A stretch of 19,996 bases of DNA from an uncultured Oscillospiraceae bacterium. GTDB lineage: Bacteria > Bacillota > Clostridia > Oscillospirales > Oscillospiraceae. Position 1 is the first letter of the stretch; every line of letters starts with the position of its first letter. Below are positions 5,464 to 12,799 of this stretch, one piece after another. The stretch covers positions 1-19,996 of the forward strand of contig CAJTLK010000031.1 in NCBI GenBank assembly GCA_910577415.1. The letters run 5' to 3'. A model generated the notes under the pieces. The model saw only the letters and a program-made list of their open reading frames with translations. It did no database searches and was not told where the DNA came from. Position numbers and translations under genes: made by a program.

Positions 5464-8304
5464 TTATTTCCCAAACAGCTTTCCAAAGAAGCCGCCCTTT
5501 TTCTTCGGCTCCCCAGCGGGTTTTTCCTCGCTCTTCTCTTCCTTGGCCGGGGACTCCGGGACAGCCTCGGCCACTGCCTCCGGCTTTCCAGCGGTCTGCG
5601 CGGCGCCAGAGGCGGTAGTGACGGTGATCCCCTTTTGCTCCAGGCGCTTGACCGCTTCCTGGGCTTTCTTGTCGCCCTTTTCAGCGGCCCGGCGGTAGTA
5701 ATCCAGCGCCTTTTCCGCGCTTTGGGCCATACCGCCCAGCCCCAGCTCGCAATACTCACCCAGCTTGAAAAGGGCTCCGGCATGACCGTGGGCAGCAGCC
5801 TTCTGGAACCACTTCACTGCCTCGACCCGGTCCTTATGGACTCCCTCGCCGTCGGCGTAGCACATGCCCACGTTATATAACCCCCGCACGTTGCCCTGGT
5901 CGGCTGCCTTTTTAAAGTAAGCAAATGCCTTGGCGAGATCTTTCTCCACCCCGTCGCCGTTCCTATAAAACCAGGCAATGTTGCACTGGGCCACGCTGTC
6001 GCCGTGGTCGGCGGCCAGGGTATAGAGCCGGGCGGCCTCCTTCAGGTCCTTGGACACGCCCTCACCCATCTCGTAGAGGTAACCCAGGTTGCACTGGGCA
6101 CGGGGGTAGTCCTGTTCCACCGCCTGCATATACCAATGGACGGCGGTCTCCTTGTCCACCGGGACCCCCAGTCCCTCGTCGTAGCAGTAGGCCAAATTGG
6201 TCTGGGCACGAGGGTAGCCCTGCTTAGCAGCCTCGGTATACCAGTGGATAGCCTCGGTCATATCTTTCTCAACGCCAATACCGGCCTCGTAGCAGTAGCC
6301 CAGGTTGGTCTGGGCGGGGAGATTGCCTTGCTCGGCGGCCTTGGTGTACCAATGGATGGCCTTGGCCTTATCCTCGGCGACGCCGATACCAGCCTCATAA
6401 CAATAGCCCAGATTGCATTGGGCTACGTCGTCGCCCGCTTCGGCCCCCTTGGTATAGCACTCCACAGCCTTGGCCTTATCCATTTCACAGCCCCAGCCCA
6501 TTTCATAGCACACGCCCAGATTACAAAGGGCGGGGGGATAATCGTCTCCGGCGGCCAGGGTATAGAGCCGGAAAGCCTCGTTGTAATCCTGTTCCACGCC
6601 CTTGCCCCGCTCATGGCACCAGCCCAGGTTGCACTGGGCGCGGGAATAGCTCTGATCGGCGGCCTTGCGGTACCAGAACACCGCCTTCTCCCAGCTCTGC
6701 TCCACGCCCTTGCCCGCCTCATAGCACCACCCCAGGTTGCACTGGGCCGGAGGGTAGCCCTGGTCGGCGGCCAGACGGTAATACTCCGTAGCCTTCTCCC
6801 AGCTCTGCTCTACCCCTTCGCCGGCCTCATAGCACCACCCCAGGTTGCACTGGGCCGGAGGGTAGCCCTGGTCGGCGGCACGGCGGTAATATTCGGTGGC
6901 CTTCTCCCAGCTCTGGGGGATCTGCTCCCCCTCCTCATAGAAGAGGCCCACCCGGGTAAGGCCCCGGGGGAAGTCCTTCTCGGCGGCGGCGGAAAACCAC
7001 TTGAACGCCTCAGCCATATTCCGCTCCACGCCCTTGGCAAACTCACAGCACCAGGCATAATTGCACATACCCGGCGCGTAACCGCTTTCCGCGGACTTGA
7101 GGTAAAGCTCGGCGGCCTTTTCCCAGCTCTGCTCCACCCCTTCGCCGTTTTCATAGCACAGGCCCAGCCGGCACACAGCGGGGGGATAATCCCGCACCGC
7201 GGCCCCCTGATAACAGCGCACCGCCTCGTCGATGTTCTTTTCCACGCCCTTGCCGAACTCATAGCACCAGCCCAGATTGTTCAGCGCCCGGGGGTCACCT
7301 TGCGCGGCAGCCTTGGCATACCACTCCACCGCCTTCTCCCAGCTCTGCTCTACGCCGATGGCTGCCTCGTAGCAATAGCCCAGATTACACTGGCCCCTGG
7401 CATAGCCCAGATCGGCGGCCTTGCGGTAAAGCTCCACGGCCTTGGGCTTATCCTCCTCCGCTCCCTCGCCGGATTCATAGCACCAGCCCAGGTTACAAAG
7501 GGCGGGGGGATAGTCCTGCTCGGCAGCCAGCCTATATAGCTCCACCGCCTTCTCCAGGCTCTCCTCCACGCCGTCGCCCCGCTCGTAGCACAGGCCCAGG
7601 TTGCACAGGGCCCGGGGGTCCTCCTGGTCGGCGGCGGAGGAATACCAATAGACGGCCTCCTCCCAGCTCTGTTCCACGCCCTTACCGAACTCATAGCACC
7701 AGCCCAGGTTGCATTGGGCTCGGGCATAGCCCAGATCGGCAGCCTGCCGGTAGAGTTCGGTGGCCTTCTCCCAGCTCTGCTCTACTCCCTCGCCGCACTC
7801 ATAGCTCAGGCCAAGGCAGCAGATGGCCGGGGGATACTCCTGTTCCGCCCCCTTTTGGAACAGCTCCACCGCCTTGTCAAAGTCCTGTTCCACACCGTCG
7901 CCCCGCTCATAGAGCTGGCCCAGAGCCACCCATCCCGCGGGATCGTCCTTCTCGGCCACCTGCTCAAAGTATTCCACGGCCTTATCCTTATTCATCTCCA
8001 GGCCCAAAGCTCCTTTGAGATAGGCCACACCCAGGCGGTAGAGGGCGGGCGGATACTCCTCCTCAATGCCACGGTTTATGTAAGCAATGGCCTTTTCGTA
8101 ATCCTCATTCTCCTCGGCCTCGTCCGCCAGACACATCCAGCCGTAGCCCGAAACATAGTCCTCCTCCACCGGGATAAAAAAGGTCCCGCCGCACCGGGGA
8201 CACTTTTCCAGGTCGGGGTTCTCGGTGACATAGCCGCAGTCAGGGGAATCACAGCGAAAATATTCCAAGGTCGCAGCCTCCTCTTGGCAGTTTGATATCA
8301 CCAT
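5464..8304 (-). CDS. Large Sel1-repeat (SLR/TPR-like) protein with N-terminal zinc ribbon
   Basis: A 946-residue cytoplasmic protein with no signal peptide. The N-terminus holds a zinc-ribbon pattern, C18-x4-C23-x11-C35-x2-C38. From about residue 84 come 22 consecutive 36-residue Sel1-like repeats with consensus YPPAQCNLGWCYEAGEGVEQ-SWEKA, plus a final half repeat. Most repeats carry two cysteines five residues apart (CNLGWC). The C-terminus is a Glu/Lys/Pro-rich linker ending in the short basic, aromatic tail KKKGGFFGKLFGK. SLR proteins are usually scaffolds for protein-protein contacts; the partner here is unknown. The start ATG has GGGAG about 6 bases upstream. Neighbouring repeat units are so similar in DNA that the array probably grew by recent duplication. 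Confidence 0.93.
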   Translation of the reverse strand: MVISNCQEEAATLEYFRCDSPDCGYVTENPDLEKCPRCGGTFFIPVEEDYVSGYGWMCLADEAEENEDYEKAIAYINRGIEEEYPPALYRLGVAYLKGALGLEMNKDKAVEYFEQVAEKDDPAGWVALGQLYERGDGVEQDFDKAVELFQKGAEQEYPPAICCLGLSYECGEGVEQSWEKATELYRQAADLGYARAQCNLGWCYEFGKGVEQSWEEAVYWYSSAADQEDPRALCNLGLCYERGDGVEESLEKAVELYRLAAEQDYPPALCNLGWCYESGEGAEEDKPKAVELYRKAADLGYARGQCNLGYCYEAAIGVEQSWEKAVEWYAKAAAQGDPRALNNLGWCYEFGKGVEKNIDEAVRCYQGAAVRDYPPAVCRLGLCYENGEGVEQSWEKAAELYLKSAESGYAPGMCNYAWCCEFAKGVERNMAEAFKWFSAAAEKDFPRGLTRVGLFYEEGEQIPQSWEKATEYYRRAADQGYPPAQCNLGWCYEAGEGVEQSWEKATEYYRLAADQGYPPAQCNLGWCYEAGKGVEQSWEKAVFWYRKAADQSYSRAQCNLGWCHERGKGVEQDYNEAFRLYTLAAGDDYPPALCNLGVCYEMGWGCEMDKAKAVECYTKGAEAGDDVAQCNLGYCYEAGIGVAEDKAKAIHWYTKAAEQGNLPAQTNLGYCYEAGIGVEKDMTEAIHWYTEAAKQGYPRAQTNLAYCYDEGLGVPVDKETAVHWYMQAVEQDYPRAQCNLGYLYEMGEGVSKDLKEAARLYTLAADHGDSVAQCNIAWFYRNGDGVEKDLAKAFAYFKKAADQGNVRGLYNVGMCYADGEGVHKDRVEAVKWFQKAAAHGHAGALFKLGEYCELGLGGMAQSAEKALDYYRRAAEKGDKKAQEAVKRLEQKGITVTTASGAAQTAGKPEAVAEAVPESPAKEEKSEEKPAGEPKKKGGFFGKLFGK
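6718..6879. repeat. Tandem 108-bp units inside the Sel1 gene
   Basis: The Sel1 coding array has a 108-bp period. The clearest pair shares an identical 54-base block at 6718-6771 and 6826-6879, exactly 108 bases apart, corresponding to Sel1 repeats 12 and 13. This marks recent unit duplication and a place where repeat number may vary between strains. Confidence 0.85.
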
Positions 8305-8513
8305 TATACTCTCCCTGACCGACCCTTACAAGTGAAAATCCAAAAATGAGCCGCCGCCAAAATCTGCGGCGCCAGGAGCCTCGCGGCCTTTTTTCGCCGC
8401 TTTTCAATACTTTCCGTTATATTTTTTATCATTATTGCTAATTGGATTCGCTTTATCTTCATCCCCCTCGTGCGTTCCCCCACTCCCTGTAAAACAGCCC
8501 CGTACACCTATAC
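8305..8513. other. Non-coding stretch upstream of the Sel1 gene
   Basis: About 210 bases with no convincing gene. Positions 8400-8450 are very AT-rich and probably contain the - strand promoter for the Sel1 gene, but no pair of -35/-10 boxes with proper spacing could be fixed. A weak GC hairpin (8353-8358 with 8366-8371) lies in the presumed leader. Confidence 0.4.
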
Positions 8514-8546
8514 AAAAAATATCGGCCTGGAAAGTCCCAGACCGAT
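8514..8546 (-). terminator. Terminator of the small membrane protein gene
   Basis: On the - strand, a 10-bp stem (8537-8546 with 8521-8530, one G-T wobble) with a 6-base loop is followed by a T6 run (A-run at 8514-8519 on the + strand). It sits 10 bases after the stop codon of the gene at 8556-8795. Confidence 0.85.
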
Positions 8547-8555
8547 TGCTTCCAT

Positions 8556-8795
8556 TTACTTTCCAAAATACCGCAGCAGATCCTCCATGAGTAAGCTCCC
8601 GATGGTGGCACAGCCAAAGGCCATCAGGGCGGCAAGCTGGAAAACCTCAGCGTAATCATAGAGGCGGACCGAGACCATCCCTCCCTCTCCCGCCCGAAAA
8701 AGCAGGGCCACGGTACCCGCCAGCAGCAGGGCACATACCGCCAGCCCCCGGGTGAGGACAAAGCGGGATAGCTCCTTATATCGGTATGTACTCAC
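8556..8795 (-). CDS. Small two-helix membrane protein, hypothetical
   Basis: A 79-residue protein I do not recognise. Two hydrophobic stretches are seen, LAVCALLLAGTVALLF (about residues 18-33) and a second around FQLAALMAFGCATIGSLL (about 52-69), separated by a short loop containing RAGEGG; both look like transmembrane helices. The frame stays open upstream to 8909, but the GTG at 8795 is preferred because AAGGAGG lies 8 bases before it and a good promoter lies just upstream. With its own promoter and its own terminator it appears to be a single-gene unit. The function is unknown. Confidence 0.75.
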   Translation of the reverse strand: MSTYRYKELSRFVLTRGLAVCALLLAGTVALLFRAGEGGMVSVRLYDYAEVFQLAALMAFGCATIGSLLMEDLLRYFGK

Positions 8796-8831
8796 GTCCC
8801 ACGCCTCCTTCACGCCAGTGATCTTGATCTC

Positions 8832-8860
8832 ATTGTACCAGACCGGCCACCGACGGGCAA
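8832..8860 (-). promoter_or_regulatory. Promoter of the small membrane protein gene
   Basis: On the - strand, -35 TTGCCC (8855-8860) and -10 TACAAT (8832-8837) are separated by exactly 17 bases. The -10 is 36 bases upstream of the GTG start. Confidence 0.6.
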
Positions 8861-8946
8861 TGCCAAAAACTTTCCACCCCTTTTCGACCCCCTCCCCCAT
8901 TCTTTTCACTTTCGGTTTACCGATAAGCGGGAAGGGTCAACATAAC

Positions 8947-8972
8947 CGCCCCCATCCTGTCGGAGGGGGGCG
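8947..8972. repeat. GC-rich hairpin between divergent promoters
   Basis: Arms 8947-8957 and 8962-8972 pair over 11 positions with one A-G mismatch and a TGTC loop. It has no T-run. It lies between the - strand promoter at 8832-8860 and the + strand promoter at 8984-9012, so it may be an operator or only a structural element. Confidence 0.5.
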
Positions 8973-8983
8973 AACGATTCCCC

Positions 8984-9012
8984 TATACAAGCAAAAGAAA
9001 ACACAATATAAT
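8984..9012 (+). promoter_or_regulatory. Promoter of the DUF6514-like gene
   Basis: Perfect -10 TATAAT (9007-9012) with -35 TATACA (8984-8989) and a 17-base spacer. Transcription would start about 9019, 31 bases before the ATG. Confidence 0.7.
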
Positions 9013-9049
9013 GTGGTCATGTCAAAAATATTGGAGAGGACAGCACAAT

Positions 9050-9322
9050 ATGAGGGAATTAAAGCTGGACCTGTTTTCGCTCTACCCAGACCGAAAAGAC
9101 ACCGGGCCATACGACTATTCCATCCTGGTGGATGAGGTAAACGTGGGGGCCTTTTCCTGTGAGAGCTATGGCGCGGCGGTAGTCTCCCGCCTCACTGGGG
9201 AGCGTTCCGACGTACCCAATATCACCATCAGCGTCCCCCGGATCGACGCGCTGATGGAGCTGCTGGTCCGCAACCAGGTGGGACCTATCCACCTCAGGGA
9301 TGTGATCGACGACTGGCTGTAA
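9050..9322 (+). CDS. Small conserved protein, probably DUF6514 family
   Basis: A 90-residue acidic soluble protein. It has the look of the DUF6514 family of Clostridia: GPYDYSILVDEVNVGAFSCESYG in the first half, PNITISVPRIDALMELL in the middle and a C-terminal block ending LRDVIDDWL. I assign the family from memory, so it is tentative. An earlier ATG at 9011 is open in frame, but it falls inside the -10 region. The ATG at 9050 is preferred, with GGAGAGGA 9 bases upstream. The role of the family is unknown. It precedes miaA, which seems to have its own promoter. Confidence 0.75.
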   Translation: MRELKLDLFSLYPDRKDTGPYDYSILVDEVNVGAFSCESYGAAVVSRLTGERSDVPNITISVPRIDALMELLVRNQVGPIHLRDVIDDWL

Positions 9323-9394
9323 GAGCGTCCGGGGCTGTCACGCTCCGAGCCGGCCAAGACAGTCGCTCCTTGTCCGGCTCTCCATGCTTCTTCC

Positions 9395-9423
9395 TTGCGC
9401 CGGGTGCAATACTGTGGTATACT
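9395..9423 (+). promoter_or_regulatory. Probable miaA promoter
   Basis: -35 TTGCGC (9395-9400) and -10 TATACT (9418-9423) with a 17-base spacer, 33 bases upstream of the chosen miaA ATG. Confidence 0.6.
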
Positions 9424-9456
9424 TTTCTTGATTTCTCAAGGAAAGCCGGTGTTTCC

Positions 9457-10353
9457 ATGGCCCTGCCCAAGCTCGTCGTCATTCTTGGCCCCACCGCCTG
9501 CGGCAAGAGCGGTCTGGGAGTCACCCTCGCGAAAAAGTACGGCGGGGAGATCGTCTCCGCCGACTCCCGGCAGGTCTACCGGGGCCTGGACTTGGGCACG
9601 GGAAAGATCACTATCGCCGAGATGGACGGCGTAGCCCACCATCTGCTGGATGTGGCCCAGCCGGGAGAGCAATACTCCGTGGCCCGTTTCCAACAGGAGG
9701 CTTATACCGCTTTGGACGGCGTCATAGAGCGGGACCGTCTTCCCTTCCTGGTGGGGGGTACCGGGCTTTACCTCCGCTCTGTAGCCGAGGGCTATGTCTT
9801 CCAGGTCGCTCCCCCCGACCACACCCTCCGAGCGGAGCTGGAGGCGCTGCCCACTGAGGTCCTGCGCCAAAGGCTCCTGGACGCTGGGGTGGAGCTGGAC
9901 TCCGACGCCTGGAACAACCGTCCCCGGCTGGTGCGCCTCACTGAGAAGCTCCGCAGCGGCGGCGATCCCCACGCTGAGGCGGAACGGCAGCCCCGCTACG
10001 ACGTGCTGACCCTGGGGGTGGCCTACCCCCGGGAGGCGATCTGCCGGCGCATCGACAAGCGGCTCGTGGCCCGGCTGGACGCGGGCATGGTGGAGGAGGT
10101 GGCCGCCCTGCGCTCTCAGGGAGTCAGTGACGAGTTCCTCTACGGCCTGGGGCTGGAGTACCGCTATATCCTTCGCCATCTCACCGGGGAGCTGAGTATG
10201 GAGGAGCTGATCGAAGAGCTGGGCCGGGCCATCAAGCGGTTTGCCAAACGGCAGGTGAGCTGGTTCAAGAAGGATAAGGACGTTCACTGGCTGGACATGG
10301 AGGCAGACCCCATAACAGAGGCGACGGAGCTGATCGACAGTTTCCTCTCCTGA
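9457..10353 (+). CDS. miaA: tRNA dimethylallyltransferase MiaA
   Basis: A 298-residue enzyme that transfers a dimethylallyl group to adenosine 37 of tRNAs reading U-initial codons, the first step of i6A/ms2i6A formation. Visible motifs: P-loop GPTACGKS (11-18), SADSRQVYRGLDLGTGK (34-50; Arg replaces the usual Met), the GGTGLYLRS block, and RFAKRQVSWFKKD near the C-terminus (usual R-AKRQ-TWFR). The length is normal. The frame opens at 9370, but ATG 9457 begins the conserved protein and follows a promoter. The ribosome binding site is weak: AAGGA lies 14 bases upstream. It is followed by a strong terminator. It is not next to mutL or hfq, its common partners elsewhere. Confidence 0.96.
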   Translation: MALPKLVVILGPTACGKSGLGVTLAKKYGGEIVSADSRQVYRGLDLGTGKITIAEMDGVAHHLLDVAQPGEQYSVARFQQEAYTALDGVIERDRLPFLVGGTGLYLRSVAEGYVFQVAPPDHTLRAELEALPTEVLRQRLLDAGVELDSDAWNNRPRLVRLTEKLRSGGDPHAEAERQPRYDVLTLGVAYPREAICRRIDKRLVARLDAGMVEEVAALRSQGVSDEFLYGLGLEYRYILRHLTGELSMEELIEELGRAIKRFAKRQVSWFKKDKDVHWLDMEADPITEATELIDSFLS

Positions 10354-10364
10354 TAGTGAAAAAC

Positions 10365-10403
10365 AAAACGCGGAGCAGGTCTCTTTGATCTGCTCCGCGT
10401 TTT
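10365..10403. terminator. Bidirectional terminator between miaA and the ABC-F gene
   Basis: Stem of 11 GC-rich bp (10368-10378 with 10390-10400), extended by A-T pairs, flanked by an A-rich tract on the left and TTTTTT on the right. It can end both miaA (+) and the convergent ABC-F gene (-). Confidence 0.88.
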
Positions 10404-10428
10404 TTGTCTCGAAAAGCCAACTCATTTT

Positions 10429-11910
10429 TTATAACCGTACCGTTTTTGTCGCCACAGCGTCCCGAAATGCCCCGTCGTGCTCTACAAACACCATTGTGGG
10501 CAAAAATTTGCCGATCAGTCCCTCGATCTGCACCCGGGAGTATACGTCCATAAAGTTGAGAGGCTCGTCCCATACGTACAGGTGCGCCCGGTCACAGAGG
10601 CTTTTCGCGAGGAGCACCTTTTTCTTCTGCCCGCCGGAGAATTCCGCCATATCCTTTTCAAACTGGACCCGCTCAAAGTCCAACTGCCGCAAAAGGGCCT
10701 TGAGCAAGCTCTCGTCCACGTGGTTTTCCTTGGCAAATTCCGAAAGGCTACCCCGGAGATGGGTGGTATCCTGAGGAACGTAGGAGACCACCAGCCCGGA
10801 GCCGAGCCGTACCGTGCCCGTATGCTCGATGGGCTCTCCCATTAAAATTTTCAACAAGCTGCTTTTTCCGCTCCCATTTCTGCCCTCGATGGCAACTCTC
10901 TCCCCCCGCCGCACTTCAAAGGAGGCCGGCAAGCACACCTCTTTTCCGCCGTAGCTGGCCGCCACGCCGGAGAATGCCGCCAGAACGTCCGCATGATAGC
11001 ACAGAGGGATCAGTTTAATGTCTTTCGCCGTCTCCATGTTTTTCAAAAGCCCCTCCTTTTCCTCCGCGGCTTTCAATTGTCTGGTCTCAAGGGCTTTTGA
11101 CCGCTTCATCATCTTTGCAGCCTTATGCCCCACAAACCCCCTGTCCGGGACCTTCTCCCCCGAGCTTCCCACGCCGAACTTACTTTTCTCCACCTTATCC
11201 GACCAGTCCGAGGTCCGCCCCGCCGCCTGCCGCAGCCGGTCCATATCCTTTTTCAGCCGCCGGTCCCGCGCCAGTTCAAATTCCTGCTGGCGCTGAAAGT
11301 TTTCCATCCAGGAGGAAAAATTCCCACTCTGCACCTCAATGCTTGCTCGGTTCAGGGACAGGATATGATCCACGCAACCATCCAAAAACCGGCGGTCATG
11401 GGACACCAGGATAAAGCCCTTCTTTCTTTTCAGATACGCCGACACCAACTCCCGCCCCCTTCCATCCAAATGGTTGGTAGGCTCGTCTATGAGTAGGAAA
11501 TTTCCCTCGTTGAGAAAGAGCGCGGCCAGGAGAAGCTTTGTCCGCTCCCCGTTGGAGAGGGTCTCAAAAGGTCTCTCCAGCGTTTCCGGCTCCACCTCAA
11601 GATAGGATAGCTCCCGCAATAGCTCCCACCCCTCCGCTCCGGGGCATATCTCCCCCAGGACCTCGCTTGTATGTAAGCTTTCATCCGCCACTGGATACGG
11701 AAAATAGTCAAACTCCACCGGGGCTTCGATACTGCCGCTATACTCATATTTTCCCATCAGAAGGCGCAGCAGGGTGGTCTTGCCCCTGCCGTTTCTCCCC
11801 ACAAACCCCAGTTTCCAATCGGTGTCGATCTGGAAAGAGGCATTTTCAAAAATGTTGTCATAGCTGGTGGGATAGGAAAAAGTAAGGTTTTCCACTTTTA
11901 TCATGGACAT
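10429..11910 (-). CDS. Lsa-type antibiotic-resistance ABC-F protein
   Basis: A 493-residue duplicated ABC ATPase without membrane segments. Domain 1: Walker A GRNGRGKT (38-45), signature LSNGE (118-122), Walker B with catalytic E143 in LLIDEPTNHLD. A charged interdomain linker (about 190-310) follows. Domain 2: GRNGSGKS (343-350), FSGGQ (424-428) and VWDEPLNFMD (446-455); the DEPLNF variant is typical of the Vga/Lsa group rather than housekeeping ABC-F proteins. Such proteins bind the ribosomal E site and displace lincosamides, streptogramin A and pleuromutilins. The first ATG (MSMIK) has GAGGAGG 9 bases upstream; a second ATG two codons later is less likely. The leader contains an attenuator, which supports drug-inducible expression. 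Resistance is inferred, and the exact spectrum cannot be read from sequence. Confidence 0.92.
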   Translation of the reverse strand: MSMIKVENLTFSYPTSYDNIFENASFQIDTDWKLGFVGRNGRGKTTLLRLLMGKYEYSGSIEAPVEFDYFPYPVADESLHTSEVLGEICPGAEGWELLRELSYLEVEPETLERPFETLSNGERTKLLLAALFLNEGNFLLIDEPTNHLDGRGRELVSAYLKRKKGFILVSHDRRFLDGCVDHILSLNRASIEVQSGNFSSWMENFQRQQEFELARDRRLKKDMDRLRQAAGRTSDWSDKVEKSKFGVGSSGEKVPDRGFVGHKAAKMMKRSKALETRQLKAAEEKEGLLKNMETAKDIKLIPLCYHADVLAAFSGVAASYGGKEVCLPASFEVRRGERVAIEGRNGSGKSSLLKILMGEPIEHTGTVRLGSGLVVSYVPQDTTHLRGSLSEFAKENHVDESLLKALLRQLDFERVQFEKDMAEFSGGQKKKVLLAKSLCDRAHLYVWDEPLNFMDVYSRVQIEGLIGKFLPTMVFVEHDGAFRDAVATKTVRL

Positions 11911-11932
11911 AGCTCATGTCCTCCTCTCGCAC

Positions 11933-11969
11933 AAAATAAGGGCCGCAGGAAAGTCCATTCCCGCGGCCC
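11933..11969 (-). terminator. Attenuator terminator in the ABC-F leader
   Basis: On the - strand, a 12-bp stem (11958-11969 with 11940-11951; one G-T wobble) and a 6-base loop are followed by TTATTTT. It lies between the promoter and the ABC-F start codon, so it must be bypassed for expression. Its 3' arm can alternatively pair with 12029-12037. Confidence 0.85.
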
Positions 11970-12109
11970 ACTACAGCATATTACGCCCCCTTGAAAAGAG
12001 GCTGCATACCAATAGGGATGACCGATCACTTTCCTGCAACGGGCGCAGCTACGCTGTAACTAGAGCGCTACCGCCTATTCCGATATTACTTGCAGGAAAT
12101 ATTGATCAT
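11945..12109 (-). promoter_or_regulatory. Ribosome-mediated transcription attenuator of the ABC-F gene
   Basis: Three - strand segments can pair exclusively. Segment 1 (12090-12099, within the leader ORF) is perfectly complementary over 10 bases to segment 2 (12030-12039). Segment 2 (12029-12037) is also perfectly complementary over 9 bases, 11 with two G-U pairs, to the 3' part of the terminator (11945-11953). A ribosome stalled on the leader ORF would cover segment 1, free segment 2 to invade the terminator and allow read-through. The logic is known for antibiotic-resistance ABC-F genes; its operation here is inferred from base pairing. Confidence 0.78.
12086..12109 (-). CDS. Leader peptide of the ABC-F attenuator (MINISCK)
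   Basis: A seven-codon ORF, ATG to TAA, translating to MINISCK. A purine-rich GAGAGGGA lies 7 bases before its ATG, and the start lies about 25 bases after the predicted transcription start. Codons 4-7 contain the first strand of the attenuator pairing, which is where a stalled ribosome would act. It is too short to judge by coding statistics; the case rests on position and pairing. Confidence 0.7.
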   Translation of the reverse strand: MINISCK

Positions 12110-12140
12110 CTTTCCATCCCTCTCTTTTTTAGATACCCCA

Positions 12141-12169
12141 TTTATAACATACATTTGGAAAAAAGGCAA
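12141..12169 (-). promoter_or_regulatory. Promoter of the ABC-F gene
   Basis: On the - strand, -35 TTGCCT (12164-12169) and -10 TATAAA (12141-12146) with a 17-base spacer. It starts a leader of about 225 bases. It lies 22 bases beyond the rubrerythrin stop codon. Confidence 0.75.
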
Positions 12170-12190
12170 GAGGCGATCCCTTCAAACGGC

Positions 12191-12799
12191 TCAGCCAAGC
12201 TTTTTCATCTGCCAGGGCACCATCTCCAGCCGGACGAAGAAGCCCTGGTTATGCTTGCACACCGGGCACATCTCGGGCGGACGGGTGGCAGTGACGATAT
12301 ACCCGCAATTCAGGCACATCCACTGGCACTCCACGTCGTTGATGAACAGCTTGTCCTGTTCAATGAGGTCGGCAAACTGCCCGAAGCGGTCACCGTGGAC
12401 CTTTTCGATGCGGGCGATCTGGGAAAAGAGGTGGGAAATTTCCGGGAAGCCCTCCTCCTTGGCCACATGGGCAAAGCCGGTGTAGTCGTGCTCATACTCC
12501 TGGTACTCATTGTGCTGGGCGGCCCGGAGGTGCTCCAGCACGGTGGTATAGAGGTCCACCGGGTAGGTGCCGTCGATGGCGATATTTTCCCCGGAGCACT
12601 TTTCCAGGTAGTCGTAGAAGGCCCTGGCGTGGGCCAGTTCCTGGCCCGCGGTAAACTGGAAGACCGCCTCCACCACATAAAGCCCGTTCTTTCGGGCAAG
12701 TCCCGCGGAGAAGGTGTAGCGGTTCCGGGCCTGACTTTCCCCGGCGAAGGCACGGAGGACATTGCGTTTGGTCTCGCTGTTTTCAAAGGAAACGGACAT
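12191..12799 (-). CDS. rbr: Rubrerythrin
   Basis: A 202-residue non-haem iron peroxidase that reduces hydrogen peroxide in anaerobes. The N-terminal ferritin-like four-helix domain shows the di-iron ligands E21 (GESQARNRY), E54 with H57 (ELAH), E98/E101 (NEYQEYEH) and E132 with H135 (IEKVH). The C-terminal rubredoxin domain has the FeS4 cysteines C162-x2-C165 and C178-x2-C181. All expected ligands are present and the length is close to normal. The start has an AGGGGG site about 7 bases upstream and lies inside an inverted repeat. It follows trkH on the same strand by 76 bp; no clear promoter or terminator was found between them. Confidence 0.96.
   Translation of the reverse strand: MSVSFENSETKRNVLRAFAGESQARNRYTFSAGLARKNGLYVVEAVFQFTAGQELAHARAFYDYLEKCSGENIAIDGTYPVDLYTTVLEHLRAAQHNEYQEYEHDYTGFAHVAKEEGFPEISHLFSQIARIEKVHGDRFGQFADLIEQDKLFINDVECQWMCLNCGYIVTATRPPEMCPVCKHNQGFFVRLEMVPWQMKKLG

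Noticed and set aside
6004..7539. 511-codon open frame on the + strand
   Set aside because: Antisense to the Sel1 array; its repetitive Gly/Ala/Leu composition simply mirrors the 108-bp repeats.
5464..8304. Regularly spaced repeats resembling a CRISPR or satellite array
   Set aside because: The 108-bp period matches whole codons of a continuous Sel1-repeat protein; there are no unique spacers between short identical repeats.
8304..8507. 67-codon frame on the - strand upstream of the Sel1 gene
   Set aside because: No convincing Shine-Dalgarno, Lys/Arg-biased translation of an AT-rich regulatory stretch, and it abuts the Sel1 start, where its promoter is expected.
9347..9380. Inverted repeat after the DUF6514-like gene as a terminator
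   Set aside because: The 7-bp stem has a 20-base loop and no T-run; I see no convincing terminator for that gene.
9436..10425. 329-codon open frame on the - strand
   Set aside because: Antisense to miaA with no recognisable motif and no ribosome site.
11863..11922. 19-codon frame on the - strand overlapping the ABC-F start (MSYVHDKSG...)
   Set aside because: Its ATG is only 2 bases from the GAGGAGG site, too close for normal initiation; the same SD is well placed for the ABC-F ATG.
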